Shown piece by piece: positions 33,480 through 45,081 of a stretch of 64,000 bases of DNA (position 1 is the first letter of the stretch; every line of letters begins with the position of its first letter). The translations under genes were made by a program, and so were the position numbers. The DNA is from Citrus sinensis (taxonomy: Eukaryota; Streptophyta; Magnoliopsida; Sapindales; Rutaceae). The notes under the pieces were generated by a model. It did not search any database and was not told where the DNA came from. It saw only the letters and a program-made list of their open reading frames with translations. The stretch is taken from assembly GCF_022201045.2 (NCBI RefSeq), contig NC_068563.1, positions 5,270,001 to 5,334,000 on the forward strand, written 5' to 3'.

Positions 33480-35544
33480 TATTCCTGTCAGCATTCCAGA
33501 ACCTCTCCTGATCTCCCCCTCTGTCCCTGTAGCTCGTAAGCTCTATGCACTATGGGGTAGGCCAACTACTCCGAGAGCTTTAGAAAGGGTTAGAGCTAAA
33601 TATAACATACATCATTCTGTCTACCTTAGGGTACCTCACAAGGGCGAGCGCCTTGAGCACCCCCATCCCAATGGTGTAGCCCTTCATATTGATATTTTTT
33701 ACTTAGGTCTCTGTTTACCTCTTTAACCATTTTTTAGAAAAAATGTTTATTGAGATGAAAATTGCTCCCGGACAGTTATCCTTACCTGGTTGGAGACTGC
33801 TCACGGGATTGGAGGTTTTGTGGCTAGATATTTTTGGGGAGGATATTTCTTATGGAGATCTAAAGGGGCTTTATCAGTTGAAGAAGCTCGCTGGTTTATC
33901 TGTAGCTTATTTTGCTACTTAGGAGGTTTATGGTAATTTGATGAGACCAGACCCCTTGTTGAAAAAGGGCTACAGATATGGGTGGTTTTTAACTGAGGGC
34001 GAGTGGGGGAGGAGCATTCCAGCGGGGAATGAAATTGTGCAAGTTTGGAACTTCTTCAATGAAGATAGTATGTGTTTCTTTCCTCCTCTCTCCCTTTCTA
34101 TGTATATATACATTTCTCGCATGAATTTTCTTCTTATTCATTGTTTCTTAGGGTTTTTACAGACATCACTTGGACCAAGGGAACATGCCTAGTTCATGAA
34201 GTGGGGAGGAAAGTGAGTGGTGTTATAGAGAAGTTCCAGTTTTTGCAGAGTGAGGGTGATGTTCTGAGCACTACCCGACTGGTAAGAGCTGGTCTGATTG
34301 AGGAGAGTTTTCCGTCTTCTTCGGGGGGTGATTCATGTATGGCTATGTAGTGTTGTTGGGGTACCCCGCCTTCATTAGTTCTGTAGGGTGCTCCCATTAT
34401 TTGAACAAACTTTTTTCTTTTTTTTTATTTTGGTGATCATCTCTTATTTTTTCTTAATGTGCCTTTTTACTAGTGACGACTCTACTGTTTATTTTTCTGT
34501 TTTGTCTCTCTGTCTCACCTCTTTTTTTTTTGTTTACTTGATGTTGGATAGGCATGGGCCCTTTTGCTGAAGATTTTGACGCCTTCTTCAGTCGCATGAG
34601 CGGCAGCTCCTTCGATACCTTGGGTACCTCCGCAAAAGGTGACCGACCTCCCGTCATTCCAGGCGGCAAGGGCAAATTGCCCGTCTCCTTTCTGGGGGGT
34701 TCTCGGGGTACCCTGGCTGCCCATAAAAGGAAGTTTGACTCCCTTTTCACTGCTCTTGGAGACCTTATGGAAGGTGAGCTGGATCCGGTGGCTAACAAAC
34801 AGATATCTCACCTGACCAATTACTTCTTTCATTTCTCCGAGAGTATTTCCACAGACATGGCGATGAAGGTGGATAAATTGGACTTAAGTGAGCGCTATAG
34901 CCGAGCGCTCAAGGTTTGTCATGATGTGAGTGCCTCCATTTCTCTTTTTATATATATATATATATCGTCCTGACTCCCTTTTATTTTCTTTATTATTATT
35001 TGTGTAGGCGGCTTTCTACCTTAGCCACGGTCTCCGAGACCTTAGTGGCATCTCGGTTACACAGACCGAGGTAGAAAGGCTGCGATGTGAGGTTAGGCTC
35101 GGCTAGTCTCGGGAAGAGAAGGTAGGAGAGGAGGTTAGGGCTTTGCAAAGGCGCTTGGACGACCACGCCCGGGAGAACAGTCGATTGTCTAGGAAGTTAG
35201 AAGAGGCGGAGTCTAAGCACAGTGAGCTACTATCTCACAAACCGGAGATGATGGACAAGGCCTTTACTCTTATCATAACTAAGGTCTGGAGCGTCGAGCC
35301 TGAGCTGGTGGTACCCCGGGTGGAGAAATGGGTGGACAAGTCGGCCATCCTGAAAGCGATAGAGGACAAGAGGGCTACCCAGGCTCCTCTATCTCACAGC
35401 CCAAATCAATCGTCGGGGGTACCCCAGGTGGATCTCCCTTCAGTTAGTGATGTTCATGCGGGTAGTAGCTCTTTGGCCGCGAGTGTTCCTGTTGATGCCC
35501 CCGTTGAGGGGAACGGTAGAGAGGATGTCCCCTCTTCTGCTTGA
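33480..35544 (+). pseudogene. Antisense accessory gene of Gypsy element 2, degenerate
   Basis: On plus, opposite to pol. ARKLYALWGRPTTPRALERV (about 33525-33585) is followed by ALHIDIFYLGLCLPL and, after a frameshift, APGQLSLPGWRLLTGLEVLW. This corresponds to the LHPNGWRVLSAMFVLW region of the element-1 antisense protein. Later exons (34554-34930 and 35020-35544) give a helical, charged tail (ALQRRLDDHARENSRLSRKL) as in element 1. Stops occur near 33725, 33920 and 35104. The shared layout shows this gene belongs to the lineage, not to chance. Confidence 0.72.
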
Positions 35545-36656
35545 TCTTACTTGTTATTTACAGTTTTCTCTTGAGATGTCTTAGCAGCTTTCTTCCTTTG
35601 CTTCTGTACCTTTGTAGTATGGTACCATCTTTTTGATGTGTTGGGATACTTGTCTTTTGGAAGGTTGCCTCGTCAATCTTGCTACTTATTCGTATTAAAC
35701 TTCTGCAATAGACTTTATTTGGCTTACCATTGAATTCCTTGCTTATGATTTATTTGTGTAGATTCGTGGGGGTTCCTCGGGTACCCAAGGTACCCCTCTG
35801 ATGTGTTTTTGGCACTTAAGTGGTGATTTCCGTAGATGTGCTTGTTGCTCGTCTTAATAAAGATTATGGCGTATCTCGAATAATTTAATAATTCATGTAT
35901 CATCATAATATAAAATGAAATTCATAATTGGCGTAACTATGATATAAATAAAGATTATGGCGTATCTCAAATAAACTTATGGAGTTTCTCAGGTACCCCA
36001 GGTACCTTCTTTTTTTCGGGGACCTTCTTGGCCCCCTTTCTTGCAGAAATTGTCAAAAACATGCTTGTTTTGCCAACTGTTTCTAGTCAATATTTAATAA
36101 AATAATGCGAATAGAGGGGCAGGCTTGCCTACCTCGTTTCGTTTATCTATTCTTTACTTGGCTCAAGTAAAAGAATAGAGGTGTGGGCGTGTGCATACCT
36201 TAACGGAACCTCATGGCGCTAGGGTATGCTGGTTTACCTCGCCCTCGGTCCTTCTCTGACCCTCCCTCTTTAAATTTTTTGTATTCCTTCTTATTAACGT
36301 TGACCTCGAACAGATCTTTATGATCAAATCGAGTCAGATACCTCAGGTTCCCCTGATTATCTTGAAATAGAGCAATTATAGCTGAATAAGACATGGCGTA
36401 ATAAGATGGAGTCACATTAATCACGAAAATGTAACCATAATCACATTCGATAATCAAAAGAAGAACATTACATAAGACTGACTCATTGTCCCAATGAGAA
36501 TAGGAAACTGTATAGATATCCACTCTCTAGGACTTAGGGAATTAAAAATTTCACTTGCACATGTGGGGTACCCTAAGTACCTTTTATGGCTTTACCACAT
36601 TACACACATAGTAAAGAAAATAAGAGATAGATAAGATTTAAGACAATGTCCTCATG
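35545..36656. other. Spacer between convergent pol and antisense gene of element 2
   Basis: It lies in the same position as the 68-bp satellite of element 1 but holds no such array. A 28-bp string (AATAAAGATTATGGCGTATC plus flank) occurs twice, near 35857 and 35946, and GGTACC several times. Confidence 0.6.
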
Positions 36657-38056
36657 TTAGTAGTACTTCTTCAAAATTGCGGCATTCCATGGATGCTTGA
36701 CGATTGTTCCATCCATGTGGAGTAGTATGTATGCCCCTGAACCTACCGGCTTGTCTATGCAATATGAGCCTTCCCAATTGACTCTGAAAGAGCCCTCCAA
36801 GGGTACCCGGGTGTTCTGAGTTATCCTTCGTAGGACTAAATCCCCTTTCTTGAATGATCTGGGGCGTACGGTCTTGTCATATAAATCTGAAACGCGGTGC
36901 TGGTATATTGCAACCTTAAATTCTTCTTTGGCCATTTTTCTTCAACAAAATCAAGATTGGACACAATCAAAGAGGCATTCTCGGCTTTATCGAAGTATGC
37001 GGTTCTGTGAGAAGGTATCCTGATTTCAGCTGGAATGACTGCATCAGTCCCGAAAGCCAGAGAAAATGTGGTTTCCCCATTTGAAATATTCTAAGTTGTC
37101 CGATATACCCAAAGAACGCCGGGTAACTCGTCTACCCAAGCTCCCTTCCTTTCCTCCAGCCTCTTCTTTAGGATACCCTTGATGATTTTGTTGATGGCTT
37201 CCACTTGTCCATTAGATTGCAGGTGAGCCGGAGAAGCAAATCGGTTGGCTATCCTAAGCTTCGAGCAAAAATTCTAAAATTTTTCGTTATCGAATTGCTT
37301 CCCGTTGTCCCTGACAATTGCATTAGGGATACCATATCTGCATATGAGGTTCCTCCAAACAAAATCAGCGATTTTTCTCTCGGTAATGCTTGCCAACGGC
37401 TCCACTTCTACCCACTTTGTGAAATAGTCAACGGCTACAATTGCATACTTAGCTTGTCCTCTACCAGTTGGCAGTGGACCAATGAGATCTATACCCCAAA
37501 CAACAAATGACCACGGAAAAGACATGACAGTTAACTTTTTTGGTGGAAGGTGGGGTACCTTGGAAAATCTCTGGCACTTGTCACAACTCTTAACCATGTT
37601 TTTGGCATCCTCCCGCATCGTAAGCCAATAAAATCCTTGACGAATGACCTTTTGTACCAATGATCGTGCTTCATAGTGGTTACCACAAATACCTTCGTGT
37701 ATATCTCTCATGACATATTCGGCCTGTTCATTTCCCAAGCACTTTAAGTAAGGGAGGGTAAACCCTCTTCTGAATAAGGTATCCTCGATGAGACAATATC
37801 GTGTAGCTTTATACTTTAGCCTCCTTGCTTCATTATTGTCTGAGGGCAGATCCTCACTTCTGAGGTATCCTATGATTGGTTGCATCCAGGGTACCCCAGC
37901 AATTATCGACCTTACTTCTTCTGGCTCAAGTAGATTAACACTGGGTGTAGGTATATACTCAGTAGTGATTGGACCAACCGACTGAGTTGCACCGAAGGAA
38001 GCCATTTTGGCGAGGTTGTCAGCTTCACAATTTTCTAATCGTGGAACTCTTTCCAC
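36657..38056 (-). pseudogene. Gypsy element 2 integrase
   Basis: Minus-strand frames 38056-37274 and 36935-36657. The zinc module HEGICGNHYEAR and CDKCQRFSKV, the core WGIDLIGPLPTGRGQ, VDYFTKWVEVEP and VRDNGKQFDN are visible. The C-terminal domain has FKKGDLVLRRI and ends HPWNAAILKKYY. The segment between 37273 and 36936 is broken by stops. Confidence 0.88.
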
Positions 38057-38071
38057 CTTGACCTCGGTAAA

Positions 38072-39817
38072 TTAAGATATTAATTCCCTGGTTCTCCCGA
38101 GGTATCCTTTCATATTTTCTTCCTTAGCCTGATATTCTAAGTTGATCTGACCGACCACTAATTGAGAGTCACTCTTGATGTGGACTCTTTTTGCGCCCAA
38201 GGCCTTCGACATCCTTAGCTCCGCTATCATAGCTTCATACTCGGCTTCGTTGTTTGAGGCCTTGAACCCGAATTGCAAGACATAACATAACTTCACCTTA
38301 TCTGGATCAATGATTATTACTCCCACACCGCTTTCGTGCGAGTTGGAGGAATCATTCACATAAATTTCCCAAACATGCTCTTCTTCAATAGTTGATGCAG
38401 TTTCACCCGGGTACCCCAGGATCTCTTCACCCCCGGAGTCATTGGCGAATTCTGCAATGAAATCGACGATGGCTTGGGCTTTACTAGCTGAGTGTGGCTT
38501 GAAGGTGATGTCGAACTCACTCAATTCAAGAGACCAGCGAAAAAGTCTTCCAGACATGTCCAACTTCTCGAGGATTTGTCGAAGGAGAAGGTTTGTTACA
38601 ACAGCAATGGTGTGGGCCTAAAAATACAGCCGGAGTTTCCTTGCAGAGATTACCAAAGCCAAAACCAGCTTCTTTGTGGCGGGGTACCTCTTTTCTGCAT
38701 CCACTATTGCCCTACTAGTGTAGTAAATAAGCTGTTGTATCCCATCTTCATCTTCTCTAAGCAACACCGAGTTAGTGGCGTGCTCGGAAACGGTGAGGTA
38801 CAACAGAAGCACTTCTCCATGCTTAGGCTTGGCGAGCAACGGTGAATTAATGAGGTATTCCTTTAGCTTCTGAAAAGCCTCTTCGCACTCGGCGGTCCAT
38901 TGGAGTTTTTTTCCCGCTTTTAAAAAAACGACTCAAGGCGGCTATCCGGCCAGCTAAGCTCTGGACTTTCTTGATAGTACTTGGTGACTTCATCCCAAGA
39001 ACCGCCCGAATTTTGTCGGGATTAGCCTCAATTCCCTGTTGTTGTACCATAAATCCAAGGAATTTACCCGAAGTCACCCCGAATGCACATTTATCAGGAT
39101 TTAGGCGCATATGATGCTATCTCAAAATATTGAAGGTGTCTCTGAGGTGCCCCGCATGATCACTGGCGTACACCGACTTTGTTATCATATCATCGATGTA
39201 CACCTCCATGGTACGACCGATTTGCTGTTTGAAGACCTTGTTCACCAAACGCTAATAGGTGGCGCCCGTATTCTTCAAACCAAAAGGCATAACATTGTAG
39301 CAGTATAACCCACGGTTGGTGATGAAGGCCGTTTTATCTTGATCAGGCTCGTACATTGGAATTTGATTGTACCCGGAGAAAGCATCCATGAACTAAGAAT
39401 CTCGTGCCCTGCTGTAGCATCGACCAGCTGGTCTACCCGGGGAAGCGGAAAGCTATCCTTAGGGCATGACTTGTTTAAATCCGTGAAATCTACACACATG
39501 CGCCATTTTTCATTAGACTTCTTAACCAATACAACATTTGAGACCCAATCGGGGTACACCGCCTCCCTAATAAACCCCGCTGCTAGCAATTGGTCCACTT
39601 ATTGTTTAATGGTGTCATAGCGTTCCTGGTTGAAAGCACGACATTTTTGCTTGACGGGCCTATGATGTGGATCGACATTGAGCTTGTGATAGGCGATAGA
39701 AGGCAGGATACACGGCATGTCTGCATGAGACCAAGCGAACACATCTAAGGTTTCCTTTAAGAACTCAATAAGCTGCTCTCGGTGTTGGTCAGGGAGGTTG
39801 GAGCCTACCTTGACCAT
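38072..39817 (-). pseudogene. Gypsy element 2 reverse transcriptase and RNase H
   Basis: Minus-strand pieces show KWRMCVDFTDLNKSCPKDSF (about 39500), LVDATAGHEILS and, near 39200, a YIDDMITKS active site. FGVTSGKFLGFMV follows, and then RNase H (YVNDSSNSHESGVGV, SNNEAEYEAM, IKSDSQLVV) to 38072. Stops and frameshifts separate the pieces (near 39598, 39310, 39110, 38618). Confidence 0.9.
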
Positions 39818-40239
39818 TTTGGTTGGATCCGTATTGCAGATCGAAACAGAAAGAAGATCCTCAACCGGTGCTCATCGCTTTTCATCTTTCGGTACCCGGG
39901 GATCCAGGGGTACCTCGACTTCTCCCATTGATGCTGAATTGAGACTTTGGGGTACATGTGGTGCCCCAAGAGCTACCACGTCCACTTCCATTGGCCCAGC
40001 TTCATATGGCACTTGGGGTACTTGGGAGTTCATGGACCGTTGAGCTTTCTTACGTGCAACTCCCCGGCGTCTAGCTAATGCCCGCATGGATAGTCCAGTA
40101 AATGGCCTTGTGCTTATGGGGTACCCCTCCAGGGACATATTGGTAGCGATTTGATAGCTCGCTTTCGATGCGACCGAGTAACCTCAAGTCGATTGCTGAT
40201 CCCCTTTGATTGTGATAATTTCCCCAGTGATTGGAATCT

Positions 40240-40767
40240 TCATGGCGAGGTAATACATGGAGATTGCCGCTTTCTTCCCAAGATGATATTATAGGCACCC
40301 GGGCGATCCACAATAAGAAAATCAATCATATGAACAACACGGTGAGGTACCTTACCAAGTGTAACGGGCAGTGTAATGATGCCCTTTGGGATAACCATAT
40401 CACCGGCGAACCCAATAAGAGGCGTAGCACATGGGGTGATCTTTGGCGATTCAATCAACAGTTGATCCAAAGCGCTTTTGAAAATGATATCAACAGAGCT
40501 GCCAGTATCTACAAGAGTTCTTGCTACCTTACCAGTAACAACCTTCAACGTAATTACTAAGGCGTCGTCATGGGGGTATGAGACATCTTCAGTATCTTGC
40601 TCTGTGAAAAGAATAGGCGGGGGATAGTGAGGTACCCCAGGTACTCTAAGTTGATTTTGACAAGCGAAGTTCACTTTTTTTCTAAGGCGATCCAAAATTG
40701 GTGGCTTGCTGTAACGTTTGATGGCCCGTCTAGATTCCCCCGCAAGGGTAGGACCCCCTGCTATCAT
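40240..40767 (-). pseudogene. Gypsy element 2 protease segment
   Basis: The minus-strand open stretch carries ARTLVDTGSSVDIIFKSALD, the retropepsin DTG site, then GIITLPVTLG and YNIILGR. It is preceded by the conserved MIAGGPTLAGESRRA, also seen (IAGGPTLAGDSNRA) in element 1. Confidence 0.9.
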
Positions 40768-41185
40768 TCAAACATACACGCCTTTCTTAGACCCTTGGGG
40801 TACCTCAGCTTCGGGATTAGGGTTAGCAACTTGTTTACCCTTATCTTTTTCCGAGAACTTCCTTGCCTCACGCATATCATACACAAAATCCTTGAGATAC
40901 CCACTCAGAATCAATGACTCAATTTATTCCCTCAAGTGAAAGCTTTCGGCGGTGCTATGGCCGAAATCTTCATGAAACTCACAATACTTCAAGCTACGCT
41001 TCATATATGGGGTATTTCTAAATTGGTTTAGGTGGGCGAAGCATCCCCGTATCCCTAATATGGTAAAAAATATGTTCTGGAGATTGATTCAAATGATGGA
41101 AAGAGTCATATCGGGGTTTTTGTGGCGCTTCCCGTTGTTCTGACGATAGCGGTGGGCTATGTACTCGGGGTGCTCGAGAAGGTAC

Positions 41186-42502
41186 CTAAGATACCCGGGG
41201 TACACCAGGAATATTCAGTCCTCTCCCACGTGGGGTTGGACGAGGTGGGCTGTGTACCCAGGGTGCTCGAGAGGGTACATGAGGTACCTCGGCTCTCTTG
41301 GGTTTCTCCTTGTTTCTCACAACTTCTACTCTGTCTTCCTCCCACTTTAAGTTACACTTCTCATCCATTTCTATTTGTTGCAAGGCTCGAGAACGAGCTT
41401 CCTCATATGAAAGAGGGCGGTGTTTTTTAAATGACCGCCAGAACTTCCCCAAACGCAAATTCTTTTCAAAATGAGTGAGAGTATGTTGGTGACCAAATGT
41501 ACCGGTACACAACACCTCTTGGTGGAAGCGGGTTATGTACTTGGCTAAAGACTCTGAATCCCCTTGCTTGATGAAAGTAAGCTTGGAGGATTTTATATCT
41601 TGGGCGGATGCATAACCAAACTCATGAACAAAATCTTTTAGGAGCTGGTCTAAGGAGGATACACTACCTGCCTTCAACAATCGGAACCATGATTTGGCTG
41701 GTTCGGTGAGGGTATGCGGGAACATCCGGCATATAGCATTGTCGCCCACTCCTTTAATCATCATCTGGTCACGATACAACTCAGCATGTTTCACGGGATC
41801 CGAGGTACCCGAGTATTGTTGTATTTGAGGCATGGTGAACGCTTTCGGGAGAACCTCTGTCCGAATCTCCATGGTGAATGGCGAGTTATACGCTGCTGGC
41901 GCTAGAGCATTGGTGGGGTTTTATTTTTCAGAAAGGAGCTTCACTTGAGCTTCGAGGTACTCCATTTTTTCCAGGAACTCGCGGGGTACCCCAGGTGCAC
42001 CTGAGGACGCCGCAGTTGTTTGGGAAGCTCTTTTGGCGTTCAACTTGTGCTGGAGATCTTCATGGACTTTTTGTTTATGTTTGGTACCCTGGTTGCTACG
42101 GGAATAACAAGAAGCAGTGGAGCGTTCTTCCCGAGAGCCGCCGGTTTGAAACTTTGAACGGGTGCCCGACGACCTGTGCTTTGGTCTACTTCCTTCCGGT
42201 ATTTCAGATCTTGGTATGATCTGCTTCTCACCGCGTGGGGGCGGGACATCTTGAGTTATCAAGGAAGTGGCTGCTTTGGGTACCCGAGATCCTACTGCTC
42301 TGAGAATCGCGTGAGCTAAATCTTCAAAGTGTTTATGGGTAACGGGCTCCTCGTCGGGTTGAATACCAGCTGATTGCTTAACAGATTTGTCTTTCTCTAA
42401 GCGGGATGCCCTTCTAGTCGAATCACCCCTCTCATCACTGTCGTGGTCCTCCGCTCCATCATAGCCTAACATTTGGTTATCAGCGGGTACGTCGAGTGCC
42501 AT
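41186..42502 (-). pseudogene. Gypsy element 2 gag, broken
   Basis: Starts at the ATG 42502 (MALDVPADNQML) and is stopped near 41921 (TAA), then open again 41872-41186. The capsid-like region reads MPQIQQYSGTSDPVKHAELY, CRMFPHTLTEPAKSWFRLL and DFVHEFG. Its C-terminal side is rich in VP and GVP dipeptides that coincide with GGTACC sites. Confidence 0.85.
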
Positions 42503-42560
42503 GGCTGCGCAAGCGCACGTACCGGAAAGCTTAGCACTGAGAGGAGGCTTTTTGCTTGTG

Positions 42561-42580
42561 TCCCCACAGACGGCGCCAAT
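42561..42580 (-). other. Primer-binding region of Gypsy element 2
   Basis: The minus strand reads ATTGGCGCCGTCTGTGGGGA immediately inside the 5' LTR, matching the same position in element 1. Confidence 0.8.
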
Positions 42581-43539
42581 TGTTTGCAGCTGATTTTGGG
42601 TCAATGAATAAAAAATCACAAAACCAACCCAAGAGCAATAAATTTATATATTTTTGTTGGGGAGCGAGGTACCTTGCTTGTTCGGCACGTGCGGGCTGTT
42701 TAGGCTTTTTGTGGAGCGAATGAGGATTGAGATGACGGTGGATATGGAGGGGTCTGACTTTATGTGGGGAGGGCTAGTGAAATTCGCCTTAAACCTGCGA
42801 AACAACCAAAAAAAGAGGTCAAAGGTGGAGTCGGGGGTGGCCGGCGACTGCACTCCGACGCTCAAGTCAGAGTTGGGTTATCTCAGGTTAGAGAGCTTGC
42901 AAGCTCTCGGTAATGGAGGTTTTGAGGTTGAAGAAACCCTAGTTTTTCGTGGTGAGTGTCTTAACTTACTTGATAAAATCAAACCTGAGTATTTATATGG
43001 TGTACCCCGGTCGCCGTGCCACCTGACGCTATTTTAGTGGCATTCACTGTTGTCATGTCAGGAATATTCTTATTTTCATGCATATGGCGGCTTAGACGTT
43101 TCAAAATTATGAGTGGAGAGCAAGTTTGTGGCGTATTCACGTGTTAGGCGTAGTGGAGTGGTCCCGCGTACATCTGCAATTCCGTTGTAATTTTGCAGGC
43201 GTAGCAGGAAAAGCTGGTGGTCCCAACTGTCACGATATCACACTTTTGGCGGATTCGCTGGCGTGACAGGTGACTCTCTCCTCTTTTGCGGCACGAGATT
43301 TCCTTATTTTTTTGACACGTATCAAACTGATCTTTTTTATATTCGGGGCCTACATATTCCTTTACATATTTACGAAGACTTTTGTATCCTTTCATGGTGT
43401 ACCCGAGGTACCCCCGGAATGCTTAGGGTAGCTGGGATACCTAGGGTACCCGAGGTACCCAAGGTACCCGAGATAAATTAATCTCTTAAATATCGACACG
43501 TAGCGCTTCATCATTGGCCCCATATTTCCTTCCCAAACA
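42581..43539 (-). repeat. 5' LTR of Gypsy element 2
   Basis: 959 bp. It aligns end to end with 31549-32501. Three GGTACC palindromes stand in a row at 43445-43470, matching the cluster in the other LTR. Confidence 0.9.
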
Positions 43540-43727
43540 AAGAGTACTCTAGATTTAAGAGAAAACTAAATCATGTCATATATTTTTTATGAAAATTATT
43601 ATTAAAAAATATGTTAATCAATTAATTGCGGATAGTTTTGGAGGTGAAATGAAAAAGAAAAAAAAAGAAATGCGAAGCTTTTGGAGAGCCAATAATTGTT
43701 TTTTAAAAAAAGATACAATTAGCATTA

Positions 43728-44087
43728 GGACCGGTAAAACCGAACCCGTTCTGAAAAAAACCATTTCAGTTCAATTTTCAAATTTCCAATTTAGTATTTT
43801 TTTTCTTTAAATCTAGAATCAAATCGAAAAAAATTAATCATTAATATTTTTTTATATTAAAATAGTGCAAGGAGCCATGATTTAAGAGGTTATGAAAAAA
43901 TAAATAAATAAATTTTGTAAGAAAATTTTTTAAAAATTAATATTTGAAGGATTTGACCAAAAATTTTGGTTCCGGTTACATATTTTTTTATAGTTTTATT
44001 CTTATCAGTTCTTAGAATTCAATACGGAACAAACTAAAATTTCTGGTTCGGCTCAATACTGAACGAACCGATCCCTTGTCCACCCTT
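43728..44087. mobile_element. Probable transposon remnant flanked by an 11-bp repeat
   Basis: AATTAGCATTA is found at 43717-43727 and again at 44088-44098. The right end, inverted, reads AAGGGTGGACAAGGGATCGG, typical of many plant hAT-like MITEs. The left end (GGACCGGTAAAACCG) is not its clear mirror, so the class is uncertain. Confidence 0.5.
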
Positions 44088-44099
44088 AATTAGCATTAA

Positions 44100-44470
44100 G
44101 GGGTCAACGTTATTTTGAAAAAACAACCGCTGTAAAATTTTGTTTTGAGGACGATAAAGTTGTCTATTTTTCAAGGATATATTGACCATCTCTGACTTGA
44201 TTTTGTCTCCAATCCCTCCAAGAATTTTCGAACTTTGAGCGGATTTCGTATCTTCATTCTGCCTTTGAATATTGATATAGAGATTGGTGATATCTTCCAT
44301 GTCAATCTTGATTGCAGCTACTTCTTCGAAGAACTGTGAAAGGTTTTGCCTATCAACAGCATAGAGTTGGGTGCCGATTTCAAGGTCAGGCAGGGATTCT
44401 TCACCTTTCATGGCCTGTTTTTTGAGTTCTACGTAAATAAGGAATGATCTTGTCATTAGATCATTCATCG
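44100..44470 (-). pseudogene. Syntaxin pseudogene, N-terminal part
   Basis: The minus strand from about 44470 reads MNDLMTRSFLIYVELKKQAM, then LPDLEIGTQL, NLSQFFEEVAAIKIDMEDIT and LGGIGDKIKSEMVNIS. This is the N-terminal peptide and first Habc helices of a KNOLLE/SYP112-type Qa-SNARE. After about codon 115 the similarity is lost. The missing middle is at 28512-28700 and the C-terminus at 26465-26902, same strand and correct order. Confidence 0.8.
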
Positions 44471-45081
44471 TCAAAATTATTTGCAACAACCAACCTGGTT
44501 AAAAAAGCATCAATTTCTTAGAGAATAAGTCAAAATCAAATTTTACTAAGAACAAAATCATAAAGAGATTAACTACTTTGCTTGCAGAGACAACAGAGGG
44601 GAAAAAAATTGGTCAACTTCTTTGACAACAGAAAAAGTCAACTTATTCAGAATTTATACAATTATCTAAGTAAAAGAATCAGGGTAGAAAATTGATTTGA
44701 GAAAGATTGAAGAACCTTCAATTGATGAAATTGAGATTCTGCTCGTATATTTTCTCTGAAACAGTGACTCGATTTGTACAGCAATATACTTATGAAGAGT
44801 CATGAATGGCTCTATGGCTTCGGTTACTTCGGTTCTGCTTCAAATTTCAAACTCAGAATTGTTAAAATAGCGTCATATTTGGAAGCGCAAGTACTCATAA
44901 CTCAATGTAACAAATATACCACGTGAGCAAGTAAACATAAGAAAATGAATGTGAACCCCACGTGTGGACACAGAAGCTGACGTGGAAGACAGGACCAGTT
45001 CAGTCAAACTGGGGAACCTAAGTACAAACCAAAACCACAGTTAACACACCTGCAGCAAAAATTTTGGAGAGCGAGAGAGAA

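Larger units (their letters stand above)
31549..43539 (-). mobile_element. Gypsy LTR retrotransposon, Tat lineage (element 2), minus strand
   Basis: About 12.0 kb. The LTRs are at 42581-43539 (5') and 31549-32501 (3'), with ends TGTTTG...CAAACA and an imperfect 5-bp duplication (AAAAG at 31544-31548, AAGAG at 43540-43544). On the minus strand the order is gag, protease, reverse transcriptase, RNase H, integrase, then an antisense gene reading on plus, and the 3' LTR. The LTRs differ at many sites (around 25 in the first 270 bp by eye), so it is clearly older than element 1. The whole element is unusually rich in GGTACC. Confidence 0.93.

Noticed and set aside
32844-33511. Overlapping open frames of 100-150 codons on both strands
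   Set aside because: They arise from a CT-rich stretch (Phe, Leu, Ser on plus; Lys, Glu, Arg on minus). No family motif, and the composition explains the lack of stops.
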